Below, piece after piece: positions 13,644 through 26,581 of a DNA stretch of 64,000 nt. Source of the DNA: Daphnia pulex (Eukaryota > Arthropoda > Branchiopoda > Diplostraca > Daphniidae). A program made the translations under genes and the position numbers. The stretch's first letter is position 1. Each line of letters starts with the position of its first letter. Where the stretch lies: contig NC_060028.1 of NCBI RefSeq assembly GCF_021134715.1, forward strand, positions 2,254,501 to 2,318,500. Reading direction: 5' to 3'. Under the pieces are notes generated by a model, which was given only the letters and a program-made list of their open reading frames with translations, made no database searches and was not told the DNA's origin.

Positions 13644-14910
13644 GTGATGTACGTACTTTTTCTAGCAATCCAAGATCTCCATTTCTTATGGTCTACAGTC
13701 CAGATGAGTAAGTAAACTGACAAATGTACATTTCGATAGAGAAACTAATATCATTCTCTTATCATTTTTTAAGTTCAAAAGCTTCATCATGTGGTGATCA
13801 GAACATCAATGTGACTGACCAATAAGTGCCCACCTTGACTGGACTTCCTCTTACTCCTTGATGAATTGCTTTCCATCCTCACTGACATTACATTCAGACA
13901 TATCTGGCAAGTTTGTGTTTGGTATTTGACTATTTGTCTGTAAACCATTTTTGTGAAAATTATTCTTTGCCATTCTAGGGAGGGAGTGAAATATGGTCAC
14001 AGTTATTGCTTCACTTGCTTTCCACCCGAGTGAGAACCACCGACAGCGCCTTGTATTTCTGGGATTGGAATATTCTCCAACCATTTGCCAAATGTAGTTC
14101 AGCCAATGAAAAGTAGAAACTCGGGTATTTTTTTTTTTTTGTTATTTATCACTAAACCAATTAATAAACTCCTCTTTGTTGTTTAGATATGTCACTATAC
14201 GATATGCTACTCACTGATAGTATATTCAACACTTTTGGCCACATCTGTCTTTGTGTCCGGTGCAAGTTTGTCTCAATCAGGTAGCCCTTCGACATTACGA
14301 GGTCCTGCTCAAGTTACGAATCCTATACCGAACCGACTGTAGAGCGCAGTGAACAAGAACGGGAACGCAACCTTCAAAGCCGTTATCAAGTCGGTGTCAT
14401 TTGTTTCTTAATAGCTGTGTTCATCACTTGATTTTTTCGCTTTAAATTTCTAGACATTACTCGACCAGTGCGAAAGACTTTGAGTTCGTTATCAGGAACT
14501 ACGCCATCGCGCTGCAGAACTGGAACTTCACGCCTCCGGTTCTACTCAGAGTACAGCCACTGGACCTTCAGCATCAGCAACTTCCTTTCATATCAATAGC
14601 GAAGTTCCTCTTCCTCCACCATTTACTACTGTCACTCCAGCTCTTTCTACCGTTTCTTTTGCTCCCCTTGTTGAACCGTCCACTAGTACCAGCAGCCGGA
14701 CGAGTCCTCTCACTCCGCCCACTCCCAACTCTTCCGTTGAAGCGTCTCTATTGAACGCCAGCGACAGTTTATGTCGCACGCAGATGAATGCGGCCGAGAA
14801 TCTGCGTTCATCCCTCACCAATAGCGGTCGCACTCTAAACACCAACCAATCGCAGTCGTCTGGAACGGGAAAAACCCTACGCAATAACAAAAAATTTTCA
14901 GCCTTCTAAC
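13644..14910 (+). pseudogene. Broken AMBRA1-like WD40/autophagy gene fragment
   Basis: Several short plus-strand pieces in different frames follow the order of AMBRA1. First comes SNPRSPFLMVYSPD (13664-13705), then SKASSCGDQNINVTD near 13776. VIASLAFHP follows near 13999, and FWDWNILQPFAKCSSANEK near 14057 aligns to the AMBRA1 segment around FWDW. From about 14483 a Ser/Thr/Pro-rich frame runs to 14909 (SLLNASDSLCRTQMNAAENL). Frame changes between pieces, a TGA near 14480 and missing splice sites indicate a decayed or truncated copy rather than a working gene. AMBRA1 is a substrate adaptor for Cullin-4 ligases and acts in Beclin-1 autophagy. A full-length paralogue presumably lies elsewhere in the genome. 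I have not seen it. Confidence 0.7.
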
Positions 14911-15973
14911 TTCTTTTTCCGCGCGTTCTAGTAACAAGACATGTTTCATACGTACCTGCAATTCTTTTCACGTAAGTCATAAGTCATAACTCATAACTCG
15001 CCCAAATCCTCACAAATCCTCTTCCGGCTTGTGACTGTTTGTAAATATCCTTCTAAAAAGAAGTCTAAACAACCCTCCTCCCCCCTAGGACCATGACATG
15101 ATTGACGTCATACGTGAACTGTCTTATCACCATGTCACAATCACTTCTCATTCCAAGTAGACCTAAGTTACTCCCTAAGACGTTGGCGAAAAAAAACACA
15201 CATTTCAAAAGAGAATTTTTTTTCAAGTCTCAAGAGTGTAAATTCATTATTATGAAGGAGAAAGTTGCGTGATTGTTACAAATCAATTTTGTAGCAGTAA
15301 TACTTATTAAATTATTTCACTGATTATTACAACAAACAATACATTGGCAAAATTAGGGAAAGCCAGAAATTTTAATTATTGTCACATAAAAAAAAGAGCT
15401 GCAGCACTTTTATCATAAAACATCTTAATGCTTGTTAGGAATATGAAAAAATAGACGCTGCTATATAGTTATGGTTGAATATAAATGTAAAAAAATGAAT
15501 GAAGAAAAATAAAAGATAAAAGAAATTTAAATTTCCTGTCCGAAGCGGATAATTTATAAAAATTGGACTAATTCTTCAATGCTATTGATAGTTCTTCTTG
15601 CTGTTGAAATAGTTATTTAGCTTTTGTTTTTAAAAACCAATGATGAATGATGCCAGAATGCGGATATTAATAAAACCTCTATAGTCAGTCAGACAGCGAT
15701 AAAATCATCCATAGTCTATAACTTAAGATAAAAATTTACAGAAGATAAAATTATCACGCAGGTTACAATTGACGATAAGAAATTACGCGTGGGCAGCCGC
15801 TGACACCATGTAACTTATCAAATCGCTCATTTATAGTAACTGCGCAGAAATACATACAGAAATTGCCCATTAAAGAAACTAATTTTATTTTATTTTTTCG
15901 TCAAAAGGGAAAAGTCGTTATACGCTGAAAGCATTAAAAATCCGTTCTTGATTTATTTATTTCACCTCGAAAT
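14911..15973. other. AT-rich intergenic spacer
   Basis: No coding frame or RNA gene recognised. It is very AT-rich after 15170. Confidence 0.5.
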
Positions 15974-18489
15974 TTAGACGCAGGCAGTGGGGTAGAATTC
16001 AGCCCAGCTCTTGTCTTTCATGTCGACGTAATCGGCACCAACGACGCACGACTTGTACGTGTGTTCCAATCGGCTCCTATTATTTGTACGTAGTAGAATC
16101 AGACAAACAAAAATATACCGATACATCATTTTCCCTTTGAAAACAGGTAAACTTACGATTCTGGGTAGTTGTTCAATTCAGAAATTTCGACGCTTCTAAC
16201 GTAGATGTGATCGTTGCAGAACAGACCACAGGTATTGAAAATAGTGCCGTCATACTTCCAGTACAACTCGACGCGTTGGATGTTGCCCACGTTGAAAGAA
16301 TCGATGAACATCAGGAACGTGTCTGCTCCATGAACAAATTGTTGGCTATTCCTAATTATAGAATGATGATTAGCACTATTAGAAATTGTATATTGCGTCA
16401 ATTTAGCTGACATACTCGGCTATGGTAAGGTCGATCAGCTGCCCAAGTGTTCCATACAAAGAGATACGCATTGTACCATAGACGAAAGCTTCAGCTTCCG
16501 GCGGGTAAGCCAGGTTTACTTTAATGCTGTAATGGTACTCTATATGGATAATATTAAAAAACAAAAAAAAATTAAATATCGCCAAAGGAGTTACATTGAT
16601 TTAGTTACAACTTACTGATGTAAGGAACATCTTTGCCAGTGTCGAACAATAAATGCACGTAAGTTCTGTCGCGCGTCGGATAGAGAGCAGCGTCCATGCC
16701 GAATTTGGCACAATTCAAATTGTCGGCTCCGCACGAGTGACACTCGCCCTTTGATTGAAATCCAATTAACATTTAGACAACCACAATTATTTAAATGCGA
16801 AATCAGATCAATTTACTCGATGGAATGCGTCGTTGTCAATGCATTCGTAACCGACGTAGTTGTAACCGGGCACAAGTGAATCGATGAAAAATTCGATGCA
16901 GCGCAAGTGATTGCAGGCGACCAGCTCTCGGCCACCGGTGACCATGTCTTCGGTGATCATGTCCAGCGGAATATTCACAGGATCACAACCAGGTTGGTCA
17001 CGTCCTCCGTTGGGGTAAAAGTCCAAATGGCCAACTGGTTCCAGCATGCCGTAACCTGGATAGAAGATGTCAGATCAGAGTCAAGTGAATTTTTTTTTAA
17101 ATAAGTAATGAAAAGAAAACGAATAACCTAGAAGGAGAATAGTTCTGGTGTCAGTGTGGATGGCGTCGACGAATTTAGCGTCAGTCGGATCCAGACGCAC
17201 ATGTGACGGCATTTCAGCGAAATAAGGTTCAGCTGGATCAAGACCGGTGATCCTACCGAGTCCTTCAATACCTTCACCTGCATAACCAACGGTGTGAGCT
17301 CCCAAAGAGTGGCCGAGCAAATGAACCATTCCCGGATCAACACCGAAATGAGTCTGCCAATAAAAAAGTCATATTTGTTGGTGAATAAATTTTAGCTGAA
17401 TTAAAATGTAAAAACATACAATCATAGTGTTGACCATGTACGCTATCTCAAGTCCAACAACTCGTGTGTTGGCAGTGGCTTGGCTGTGAAGAAAAAAAGG
17501 TATTTGTAATCTTGAACTAAAAAAAAAAAAATTATCAGATTTCCATACCTGTACATTGGAAGAGAACCACCTCCCCAGTTGACAATGATGACGTTATAAT
17601 CCCCATGGGACAGCAAATTTTCGGTGAGCCTCTATTGGAATTTTAATTAAATCTTTAAGAAAATAAGTTGAAAATAATTTTTTAAACAAAATTTACCTTC
17701 ATCCATCTCACAGTTCCGTCGTCAATGAAGCCATGGACAAGGAACTGGGTAGGTTTAGTGGGATCGAAAGTTGAGTATCTGATTGAATCTAAATCATTGG
17801 CGTAAAGCATGGTGTCCTAAATTTAGAAATTATTAGCAAATAATCGTTAAGCATTATTTTTTAAAAAAATTTTATCCTCGTACTTGGGTAGGTCGCTGTC
17901 TAGTGTGCAGGATGAAACGCGTGTTGATCTTTTCTCTAGGCAGAGGCTCCTGATTGATTGGGCGATGGACGGGGTCATACCAGCTATCATCGATGACAAT
18001 GCAACCAATCTCTCCATAGCAATAAGTGATTGGCTCCACTAATAATTCCGGCCATAATAAAAATAATTCTATTATCAATTTTCCGGAATTTTCCTTTTAT
18101 ATAACAAGTACTAACAGATTCGAAACAATTTAAAGATAATATGTAAAAATTAAAAATACCCGCATTGGAACAAAACTAACGAAACATCACAGGATTATAC
18201 TTTCTGACTCTGCGTCGAACTTTTGTTCAATGAAATTGATCATTCGACACTCACTTTTGGAATCCAACTGTTGGACATCTGCTGTCTGAAGGACAGCGGT
18301 GCGTGGTTCTTGCTTCTGGACTAGATCCTTGTGGTAATCACGGCCGTGTTTGATGAGAGCGCGGAAGTCTCGAGACACTCGATTCTTGGACTCGTTGACA
18401 CACGACTCGCGGGCCAAAGGTCCGGTCAGGGCCGAGCCGGTGAATACGAGAAAGACAAAGGAGATGATCCACACTGATGCAGTCGTCAT
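15974..18489 (-). CDS. Secreted pancreatic-lipase-like enzyme (intact copy)
   Basis: Eleven coding exons: 18489-18255, 18038-17884, 17816-17697, 17631-17549, 17483-17420, 17353-17128, 17055-16817, 16748-16616, 16539-16416, 16345-16157 and 16076-15974, giving 556 residues. A signal peptide fits residues 1-25 ([13 protein letters not shown]). The oxyanion-side motif FLVHGF follows. The triad reads Ser235 in GHSLG, Asp258 in GLDPAEP and His344 in CNHLR, all present. The C-terminal part resembles the PLAT/C2 half of pancreatic lipases. The product is expected to hydrolyse acylglycerols or phospholipids, probably in the gut lumen (inferred from family and secretion). A 5' non-coding exon is likely: a minus-strand TATA box lies at 18649-18656, a donor is near 18594, and an acceptor sits about ten bases before the ATG. 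A decayed copy lies at 4221-6622. Confidence 0.92.
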
Positions 18490-18593
18490 TTTTTTTTTCA
18501 AATTTCTGTCGAAAGAAATACAAATACAAAAAAGAAATAAATATGCTGTACTTTATACTGATTTTTTAAAATTATTATTTAAAGGCACATACT

Positions 18594-18656
18594 GTTATCC
18601 TGAATGACAACCTCCTGTGGTCTGCTCACGAACCCCAAACGTCGCTCGTATTTATA
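18594..18656 (-). promoter_or_regulatory. Lipase core promoter and first non-coding exon
   Basis: On the minus strand TATAAATA occupies 18656-18649. A transcription start about 30 bp downstream would fall near 18625. A short leader follows, ending at a GTATGT-type donor near 18594. The matching acceptor is about ten bases before the ATG at 18489. Confidence 0.6.
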
Positions 18657-20532
18657 GACCATAGGAATTTTTATTTTTTACGTTTTATTTTTCCATCGAT
18701 CAGTAAACAACCCAGCCTTTGAAATTACAACGGCTCATCCAGACAGCATAAGCTGCTATTCAAACAAATGCGATATGGGGAAAGAAAAAAACCTGTTAAC
18801 TCATTGTGCAATATCTACACATTATATCAGGGCCAGACGTCAGTAATTTTTTTTCCGGTTTACACAATTTCGGTTAACAACTTCAGACGTGAGTTACAAC
18901 AATTTTGAACGTTACGTCTATGTTCTATTCCAAACTATTTTGTTTCAATCATCCTAGCAACAGCAGAAATCGAGAAAATAAAAATTGAATTTGCTATTTC
19001 TGTTATCTGGAATATTATTGTCTCAAACAATTGTGACGGACAGTGATTCGATATGTTGCGACGTCGTTTCATATCACCCACGGCAAATCCCTTAGATAAC
19101 CCAAAATTAAATAAATATTGACTGTTGTAATAATATCTACGTATCACTCAAGACTCGTTGACCTGCACCTTTTCGTATATCATCACCCCATCCGAACTGA
19201 GTATAAAATGAAATCTAGAAAACAAGACGGTGCGATTATCTATATGGAAGGCGGAAAAAATTATTAACGTGATTATGGCATCATCATTATACGACTCGTC
19301 TCGTTTTACTTGACCAGACAGTCGATTATTTGACAAGGAGCAAAACAAAAAAAATCACTCTAGCTTTTCTGCTCACACACATAAGTCTACACAGACGATG
19401 AAACGATGCAAAGTTATAATCTCAACAATTATTGTATAACGACGATCCTCCTGTGTAGTATTGAAACCCAATATCGCAACACGCTAAAATGCGCATACAT
19501 GTATTAGCTAGTCATTTATACGTTTCAGTTGCGAGACATTTTCAAGGCGTCGAAGGGCCACTTAAAAAGTCGAACGAAACGTGAAACCCGAATAATAGAA
19601 TCACTTAAAATGTTGTCCCAGCCGTGCCGTAAAAGGATGACTAATCCACATATTTATATATACAGTACTACTAGCTTATAGCTATAGCTATTACTAAAGG
19701 CTAAAGGCAATTATGACATCATTAAGGATTCCAACACATTCGTGAATTAAATACAGGACACACGAGATGAAGGAGGAAATGGCTTGATGGGGGCGAATCA
19801 AGAACGCGTGAAATTAATTAATTGCCGATGAATAATAGAAATGCGCAGCAGAGTCTTTCAGCTGTACCATGGTCTATAATTCATGCATATGCGACGCGGA
19901 CATGAGAGTGTTGATATATTTTCATGGTAAATAATAAAGGCAATGATTTAATATCACATTGGTTGCGAGAAAAAGAAATAATCTCTTACAGTCTGTGTAA
20001 GGGAATAATAACTGAAATTGTGTATACAGTGGCAAATACTCTATACGGGAGAATCCGATGATGGTGCTGCTGTGTGCTGCGAAGAAGAAGAAGAAGAAGA
20101 AGAGGTTTTTTGTTTTTTCTGTTTCTTTCGACTACCCGGAGAAGAGCTTCAGATTTCACGAACGCTAAATGTGCTGACTCGACTCCATCGGCGGATGGAG
20201 CCAGCCGCATTGGCGTTAAAGGAGAAGCGGAACAGACGGCTCGTATGTATAGAAGTTATATACTACACGCATGCTGCAGATGCATCGGCTTACAAGCTAC
20301 TAGCCAGCGAGTCGTTGTGTATTAAGAGCTCATTTGTATATACCAGCAGAGCAGCAGTAGCAATTGATTGCCATTGTGGTAGCCATACTGCTCGCCTTCT
20401 CTTCTCCTCTCCTCACTCTCCTTGTACATTTCAAATGTGAAAATTTATTTTTGTTTTTTTTTTTACATTTCCATTTTTTTCTTTTCTCTTTCTCCTCTCC
20501 GTTCCCTCTTTGTGGTGGCAATTCACAGTCGA
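18657..20532. other. Intergenic region with GAA/CTT repeats
   Basis: No coding gene recognised. A GAA-repeat tract lies near 20083-20104 and pyrimidine-rich tracts near 20400-20510. Arg-rich or Glu-rich open frames here simply reflect those repeats. Confidence 0.5.
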
Positions 20533-21170
20533 TATATAAATGGTCGAGTCAGAGCGCGCCGAACGGCCATTAGGAGTCGACCGTCCACCAAGAGTTCTAC
20601 ATATCAAACAGTCCGGGTTTTTTTTTATTCAATTTTTTTTTGTATTTCCTGTCGTGCAATTTCTCCACTTGGCGTTTAGCCGAAACGTTGCTGAGCTGCT
20701 GTGATGTAGATTTTAATACCTTGTGATCTTGAGTAACTGTTCAAGTGATTAATATTTACATCACCTCAGCTCGGTGGCGACGATCTCCCAACCGATCACC
20801 CGCATCGTCTCGCGCTATAATTTAATCCAGTGATTATCCGCTGCGGAAGTGACTTGTAACTCTGAGCAAATCGCAACTTCCTCCTTCTAAATGTATATAT
20901 TTGCACTCATCAGTCATGATGTGCTGCTGGCCCAGTTGAAAAACTCATTTTTGACAACTAGATTATTTACCCCTAACCAAAAATGGGTTTTAGATACTAC
21001 AGCAGAGACAAATGACGTCCTGGAAAATAAGAAACGCCAACTCTTTTTTGGCTTATGTAGATTGTGTTTCTCGTCATGCCCTTTTGAGCCAAAGGTTAAC
21101 GATGACACTTTCCTTCCGGCTTTTGATACATTTCTATCTACTCATAACGTTTCCCCCTTCTTGTAACATA
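20533..21170 (+). other. TATA box and candidate transcript of unknown nature
   Basis: TATATAAA at 20533-20540 is followed by a stretch less AT-rich than its surroundings (about 20550-20880). An ATG at 20891 then opens a 91-codon frame ending at 21166. The peptide (starting MYIFALISHDVLLAQL) matches no family I know. The layout could be a leader exon of a gene, a long non-coding RNA or chance. A transcript here would converge on the DM-domain gene. Confidence 0.25.
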
Positions 21171-21722
21171 TTTTGTATAAGAGTTACAAAGCTGAGTAAG
21201 GTTGTTTTTCCGTGTGTATAGGCCTTTTTCTTATACGACCCCGCAACCGTCATGTCTTTTTTCTCGCTTTTTCTCATGCCTGTCTCAACCGAATAACTTT
21301 GTAACCCCGTCCTGCGTCATTTGTTATGTTTGTCTAAATTCCACCAACATTTTTACAGCGTGTCGAAAATGTTTTTGAATAATAATTGTGTATATAGACA
21401 TGTATATAGGAGAAAGTGCAAATGTATTTGATTCAATATCGATGAAACTGTGTGGTGGCATACGGAACATTTTTTGTTATATAATAAATAGGCCGATGAC
21501 ATGATTGCATAATGACGTTTGAGTTATTTTATGGAAAATAAAAATAGAACATGGTTATGACAACGTTATTAATTATAGCCTAAAAAATAATAATAATTAA
21601 GTGGGGTTCGAGTGCGAAGGCCAAAATCAAAGTTAGATATGTACAAAGAGACTAGCGCGCGCGGATGCATTCAAGCTCTGCTATATTATTTGAATTTTGA
21701 GATGTTCATCTCTCTCCTTTTT

Positions 21723-23324
21723 TCAACGACGGCCGATGATCGACTCCACCGAGAATGAGATTTTACTTTTATTTGTGTTACTGCTGGAAACGCTGGGCAA
21801 TAAAATCGGTGATGGCGGAGTAGACGGAGTGGAGATGACGTCCACTTCGACGTCGGAATCGTCCGACTCCGAAGGCTTGGCTTCCGTCTTGACGACCAGA
21901 GGCAGTTGGCAGAGCGGATGATGAGTCTGCTGCTGGATGAGATGCTGGTGGAAAGGTAGGACGTGAAAGCGGATCGGATGCAGGGCGTTCCAGCAAGGAG
22001 ATGGAGCCGGGCCGAGTGACGACGGCGGCGGAGTCGCATCACCTCCGCATCCGGGACTGATGTTGAAACGCTGAAGCTCGACGGCGGCTTGTTGCTCACG
22101 CTGGAACATGACGGCATCCAAATCACGATCGGCAAAAGCTAAAAATTAAAAAAAATGTTCAAAAGTCAATTTTTAAAATTTTCTGCGACAAATAGAAACT
22201 CTCAATTTCTGGCCGGAATTGTTTGTACCTCTCCTCTTACGCATCCGCTCGCTTAGTGGCGGAGGTGGAGTCACTGAGATTTTATCCGAATTCTGCTGTT
22301 GTTCACCACCTTCCGGCGAAATGGCAGACCCGTTGTGCCCACGTTGAACCCACTGTCGATAATCTGCACAGCAACCGGAGCAATTTCAGAAATAAGCGAA
22401 TATAAGATTATTATTATTTTTTCTTTTTCAAATCAACTGAAATGTCCACTCATAAATAATCTAACATTACGGAAAAAGGGTGAAACTGTCTTGTTAAGGA
22501 TGTGGGAAGAAAACACATGGTCATATGTCACGGTCTAATGAAGTCTTGACCTTTTTTTCCACCCTCTATATATAGGCCTAGGTTTTTCCACCCTGTCGTA
22601 CTCACCCGGTTGACCGCAAAGATATCCAATATCTTCTCTTACAAATGTACATATAAGCTCCCAGCTCCCCTGTATAGAATTTGCGTAGATAGGCCCGTGT
22701 GTTGTAGCTGAGCTGTCACTTAAATTGGAGAATCCGAAAAGACGACGGACGTCTCTAACGCGAAAGAGGATCACCAGCTACCCAATACAGCACATATTCT
22801 AATAGAGAACTCGTCTCGTCTTACTTTGCAGAACGTCCCTGGCCAGCGAGCTCTGCTGCAGGGTCCTCAGATGCTTCTGGTAGAGTTTCTTCTGGGCCAG
22901 AATGGCCTCGGCGCTCTTGGTCACTTTGCTTGGCTGCTTATTATTCAACCCGCCGTCGCCTTTACCCGACTCTGAATTCTGCTGCCTGGAAAACCCACAT
23001 AAATTACATTTGTTTGAGCGGCAAATTCAAACGAGATTTCATTTAAAATGACGTAAGAATTGGATTTTACCTTCTGAGGGCGACTTGGGCGGCCATGACC
23101 CGTTGGCGCTCGACGACCAATAAGCAATTGGTGCACTGGCACTCCTTCCATCGGCAGAGTTTCTTGTGTCCTTTGAGGCAGGAGACGACGCCGTGATTGC
23201 GACACCGGGCGCACTTTGGCGTCCGCAACAACCGCTGCTTACCACCGGCTTCGACCATCTTCTTAACACCGAAACGCAGAGGACTAGTACTACTACCACC
23301 ACCACCGTCCATGATGATCCTCAT
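21723..23324 (-). CDS. dmrt11E: DM-domain transcription factor, DMRT2/dmrt11E type
   Basis: Four exons: 23324-23071, 22985-22825, 22363-22229 and 22138-21723, giving 321 residues. The DM domain (about residues 34-84) has the two interlaced zinc sites, CARCRNHG and GHKKLC with CQCTNC, and continues [16 protein letters not shown]. The combination [10 protein letters not shown] with [15 protein letters not shown] fits vertebrate DMRT2, the counterpart of insect dmrt11E, better than doublesex, dmrt93B or dmrt99B. Exon 2 has [17 protein letters not shown], also a DMRT2-like stretch. The tail is Ser/Pro/Asp-rich and ends [14 protein letters not shown] factors bind DNA in the minor groove; in Daphnia members of the family act in sex determination, but the role of this one cannot be read from sequence. 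The start is the first of two close ATGs (23324, 23312). Confidence 0.88.
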
Positions 23325-23422
23325 GGAGAATCCCGAGAGACACTGAACTCTTTCTCGGAAGATCCTCCGTCTTCTTATTTTTCTTCTCAACCGGAAAAAA
23401 ACTCAAAAAAGTTGTCGGGTCT

Positions 23423-23430
23423 TTTTTATA
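23423..23430 (-). promoter_or_regulatory. TATA-like element upstream of the DM-domain gene
   Basis: TATAAAAA on the minus strand, about 100 bp before the ATG at 23324. This would put the transcription start near 23395 with a short leader. Confidence 0.45.
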
Positions 23431-26400
23431 TTTTCTGTGTCCGTCCCTCTCCCTCAAATGAGGTCTATTTAGCTCACAGCGCTCTGATTGGCTGTTGAAC
23501 CGCTCTCTCTTTTAAAAAAGAAGAAGAACGTCTGTCTGTGTGTTCTTTAGGCGAAAAGGAGAGAGAGTGAGAGTGTACTTTACACAAGACACGAGACACA
23601 TTGACGTCCCTGTGTTGGCAGCTAGCTAGCGCTTCTCGGCTTTTTCCTTTTTTCTTGTGAGTGAGGTGCATGGAACAAACTCTAAGCGGAGTTAAGCTCC
23701 TCCTCCGGAAACTTGTTGGCCGCTTTCCCATTTTTGCAACATCGTCTTCTATTCGTATATACATACACCGAACATGAAAGTCAAGCTCATTTATGTATAT
23801 GTGTGTCCATTCATTTCTTGAATTTCCCATGTAAACTCCGTCCGACCTCTCCAAATCGAGTTCGATAATCGAATAATTATATTTCTTAAAAATAAAAGAT
23901 CGAATGGTTCACGACGGGAAATTGAAACAATTGCGTGCGAGACAATGTGTTAAATGCTTGTGCACAAGAGATAAACAGCTCGTTGGCACTTGCACGCAGC
24001 ACCGAATTCGAGGGGGTGAAAAAAAAAGAAACGAGTCCAGTTAATTACGCGCAAACAGCTTCCGGTGTTGTTTGGGTAACTTGTTTAGATGTTTACATCC
24101 TCTTTAAGAGTCCGATGACGGCCAAATACTCTGAGTACATACACCAGCACTTCAGACTAGTATATACTCTACACAGCCAGGAAAATCTAGAACCTTTATC
24201 CCCTTTCTTTTCCTGACAGCTTTTTCTCTCTCTCGGCTTGCGACTCTCCCAGAGTTAAAGGAAACACCTGCGCAATACTTGCACCAACAAACGTCACAGC
24301 CCTGCCGTCTTTAAAAAAAATATAAGAAAAAAGAAGGAGAGATGAGAACTTTTTGGGTAATGGATTCAAAGTAGATCAAGTTATGACATCCTGTGCCCCC
24401 GCGCGTCATGTCGACACACACCAAACACCGAAATAGACTCCTATACAAATTTAACTTTTTTTTTTTGCTCCCAGGACATTTCACGCGCCTAAAAAGAAAA
24501 GTCTTTGACGTTTCTCCTCTCTGATGGCGTTGCGTTGTTATTTCTTTGGCAACTGCTTATGTGCACGTCTTTGCCGTGTAGACCACCACCGATGTTGGGA
24601 GAAACATTCCTGGACGTCACCATTCATAGACATTGTACTAATCAGCACCCATCACGACTCACGGGTTTTTTTAAACTTATGTTTCCCGCTCTTTAATCAT
24701 AAATCAGCCAGTGCTCAAGGGAAGTGCAAGACGAATATAACGAGCTGTTTTGTACACCATTACGGACATAACTAATATATACACAAGCAAGCAACACTCG
24801 TATATAGACGTGCGTGTGTGTGTGTGTTTAGCAGCGTTTATTTCTGGGGGCTATGTGCTGATGTTGCCATCTTTCACAGTTGTGACAGGGCCCGATTATA
24901 TAGGGGGTGTCGAGTATGTTTACACCCAAACAACAAGAGACTATTAAGTTTTCTTTTTCAGATTTTTGTTTTGTTTTGCTTCTCCTGGCCACCCCTTCTT
25001 TTATGATATGTGTATAAGTAGCTGTGAAAAATGATCACCCTCCTCTCTTCCGGAGCGCCCATATAGCTACTACCCTCTCCGCTTATAATAAGTGGGGTAA
25101 AAAAACCAAAACTGTTGGGAAAACGCCCTTTTTTTTCTTCTTCTAAAGATTGTTGTGTGAGTGTGTTTGGATAAGAAAGAAGCTGTGAAACTTTTTTTTT
25201 TTCTCCGGCAAAAAACAAAAAGCGGATGATGTTATTGTCGATTCAAACTCGCCGCCGCCGCCGCCATAGCACACTGGACCCCGCCGACGGGGGCTGCTGC
25301 CGCGGTCTAGTCTCTCTATACTGCCGCCGAACCAAATGGCAACACCCGGCATATATCTTGAAGCTATTCTTTCCTTTTCTTTTCTTTCGTTCTATTCTAA
25401 AATTAAAAGTGGAAACCAGAGTCATCGGCCGTGATGTTCGAATTTATATCAAGCCCGACTCCCGAGAATAGAACGCGCGTGAAAATAGTTGGAAAAGAGA
25501 ATGATGACGAATACACAAAACAAAAAGGAGGAACAAGTTAAAAAAAAAATATGGCGGGGGAGGAAAATGGTAATTCAGTATTGAATGGTTGTTGTGAAAA
25601 CACAAGAGGGCCGACTGCTGAGCTGCCGGTTGTGAAGTGGCGCATCTGCTGAAACTGGGAAACAACACGAAAAACTGGAACGCCCAGCGGAGACGAGAGG
25701 AGGAAGTGAACCTGTCGGGATTTCTTGTCTCTCCGCGCACCATATGAAAACAAAGTTGAGGAATAATAAGGAAAGAAGAAGAAGAAGAAGAAGAAAACAA
25801 TAGGCCAGTGTCTACCTCAAACATTTCGTGTCGGATCGATTTTCAGGAAGAAAAGAAATGAGTGAAAGATTTCGCCGCGTGAGTTTTTCCAAGTTTCAAC
25901 TGACAAAAAGGAGAAAATGACTGGGATGGATATAAAGGTCGACACGGCAAAGTCGCATTGTCGATAACGAACCAAAGTTATACAAGGACGAACTTGTGGT
26001 GGATGGATGCAGAGCCGCGGGAGTCAATGTAATTTGACTCTGTGATTTTGTGTTTTCGCCTACCACAGCAGCAGCAGCAGCAATGGGGTGTGGTACAACA
26101 TCGTCTCTCTACTTTTCTATAGAAATGAAGAAGAAGAAGAAGACATTCTCTTTTTTCTCTTGGCGAAGCGATTCCTAGAACAAAGTCTCAACAACTCCGA
26201 CACGCACGAAATGATCGGCTCATTTAGAAGAGCGCAGATATAGACGCCGGTGTATATCCCTCATCTTCTTTCGTCTTGTGTGCATGGATCGTATTAGTGT
26301 TAGTCTATATAGACTTGGGGGGGTTGCATGCTGCTGTAAATACACAGTCGGTGACGCCCCATCGCCAGCAAACGAGGAACCGACACGACGACACGTGGGA

Positions 26401-26581
26401 ATGATTGAAGTGGCTCTCATTATCTTAACGCGACTGTATGTGTGTATAGGCATGACTCTGCTTGAGTATAAGCAATTGGCAGCTAACCAGATAGACGTCT
26501 GATGTGAAATAATATTGGCACAACAAGGTAATTCAAAAGCGCACATATTACGCCATAAATAATACCGCAGTTTTCATCTAA
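23431..26581. other. Long upstream region of the DM-domain gene
   Basis: About 3.1 kb without a supportable gene. It contains simple repeats: a GT run near 24816-24830, a CGC run near 25249-25265, and GAA runs near 25775-25797 and 26124-26142. The length and position suit a regulatory region, which is inference only. Confidence 0.5.

Noticed and set aside
20010-20440. Glu-rich and Arg-rich frames
   Set aside because: They are translations of a GAA/CTT repeat on two frames.
25226-25471. Arg-rich frame with CGC repeats
   Set aside because: Trinucleotide repeat in a non-coding upstream region; no splice or family support.
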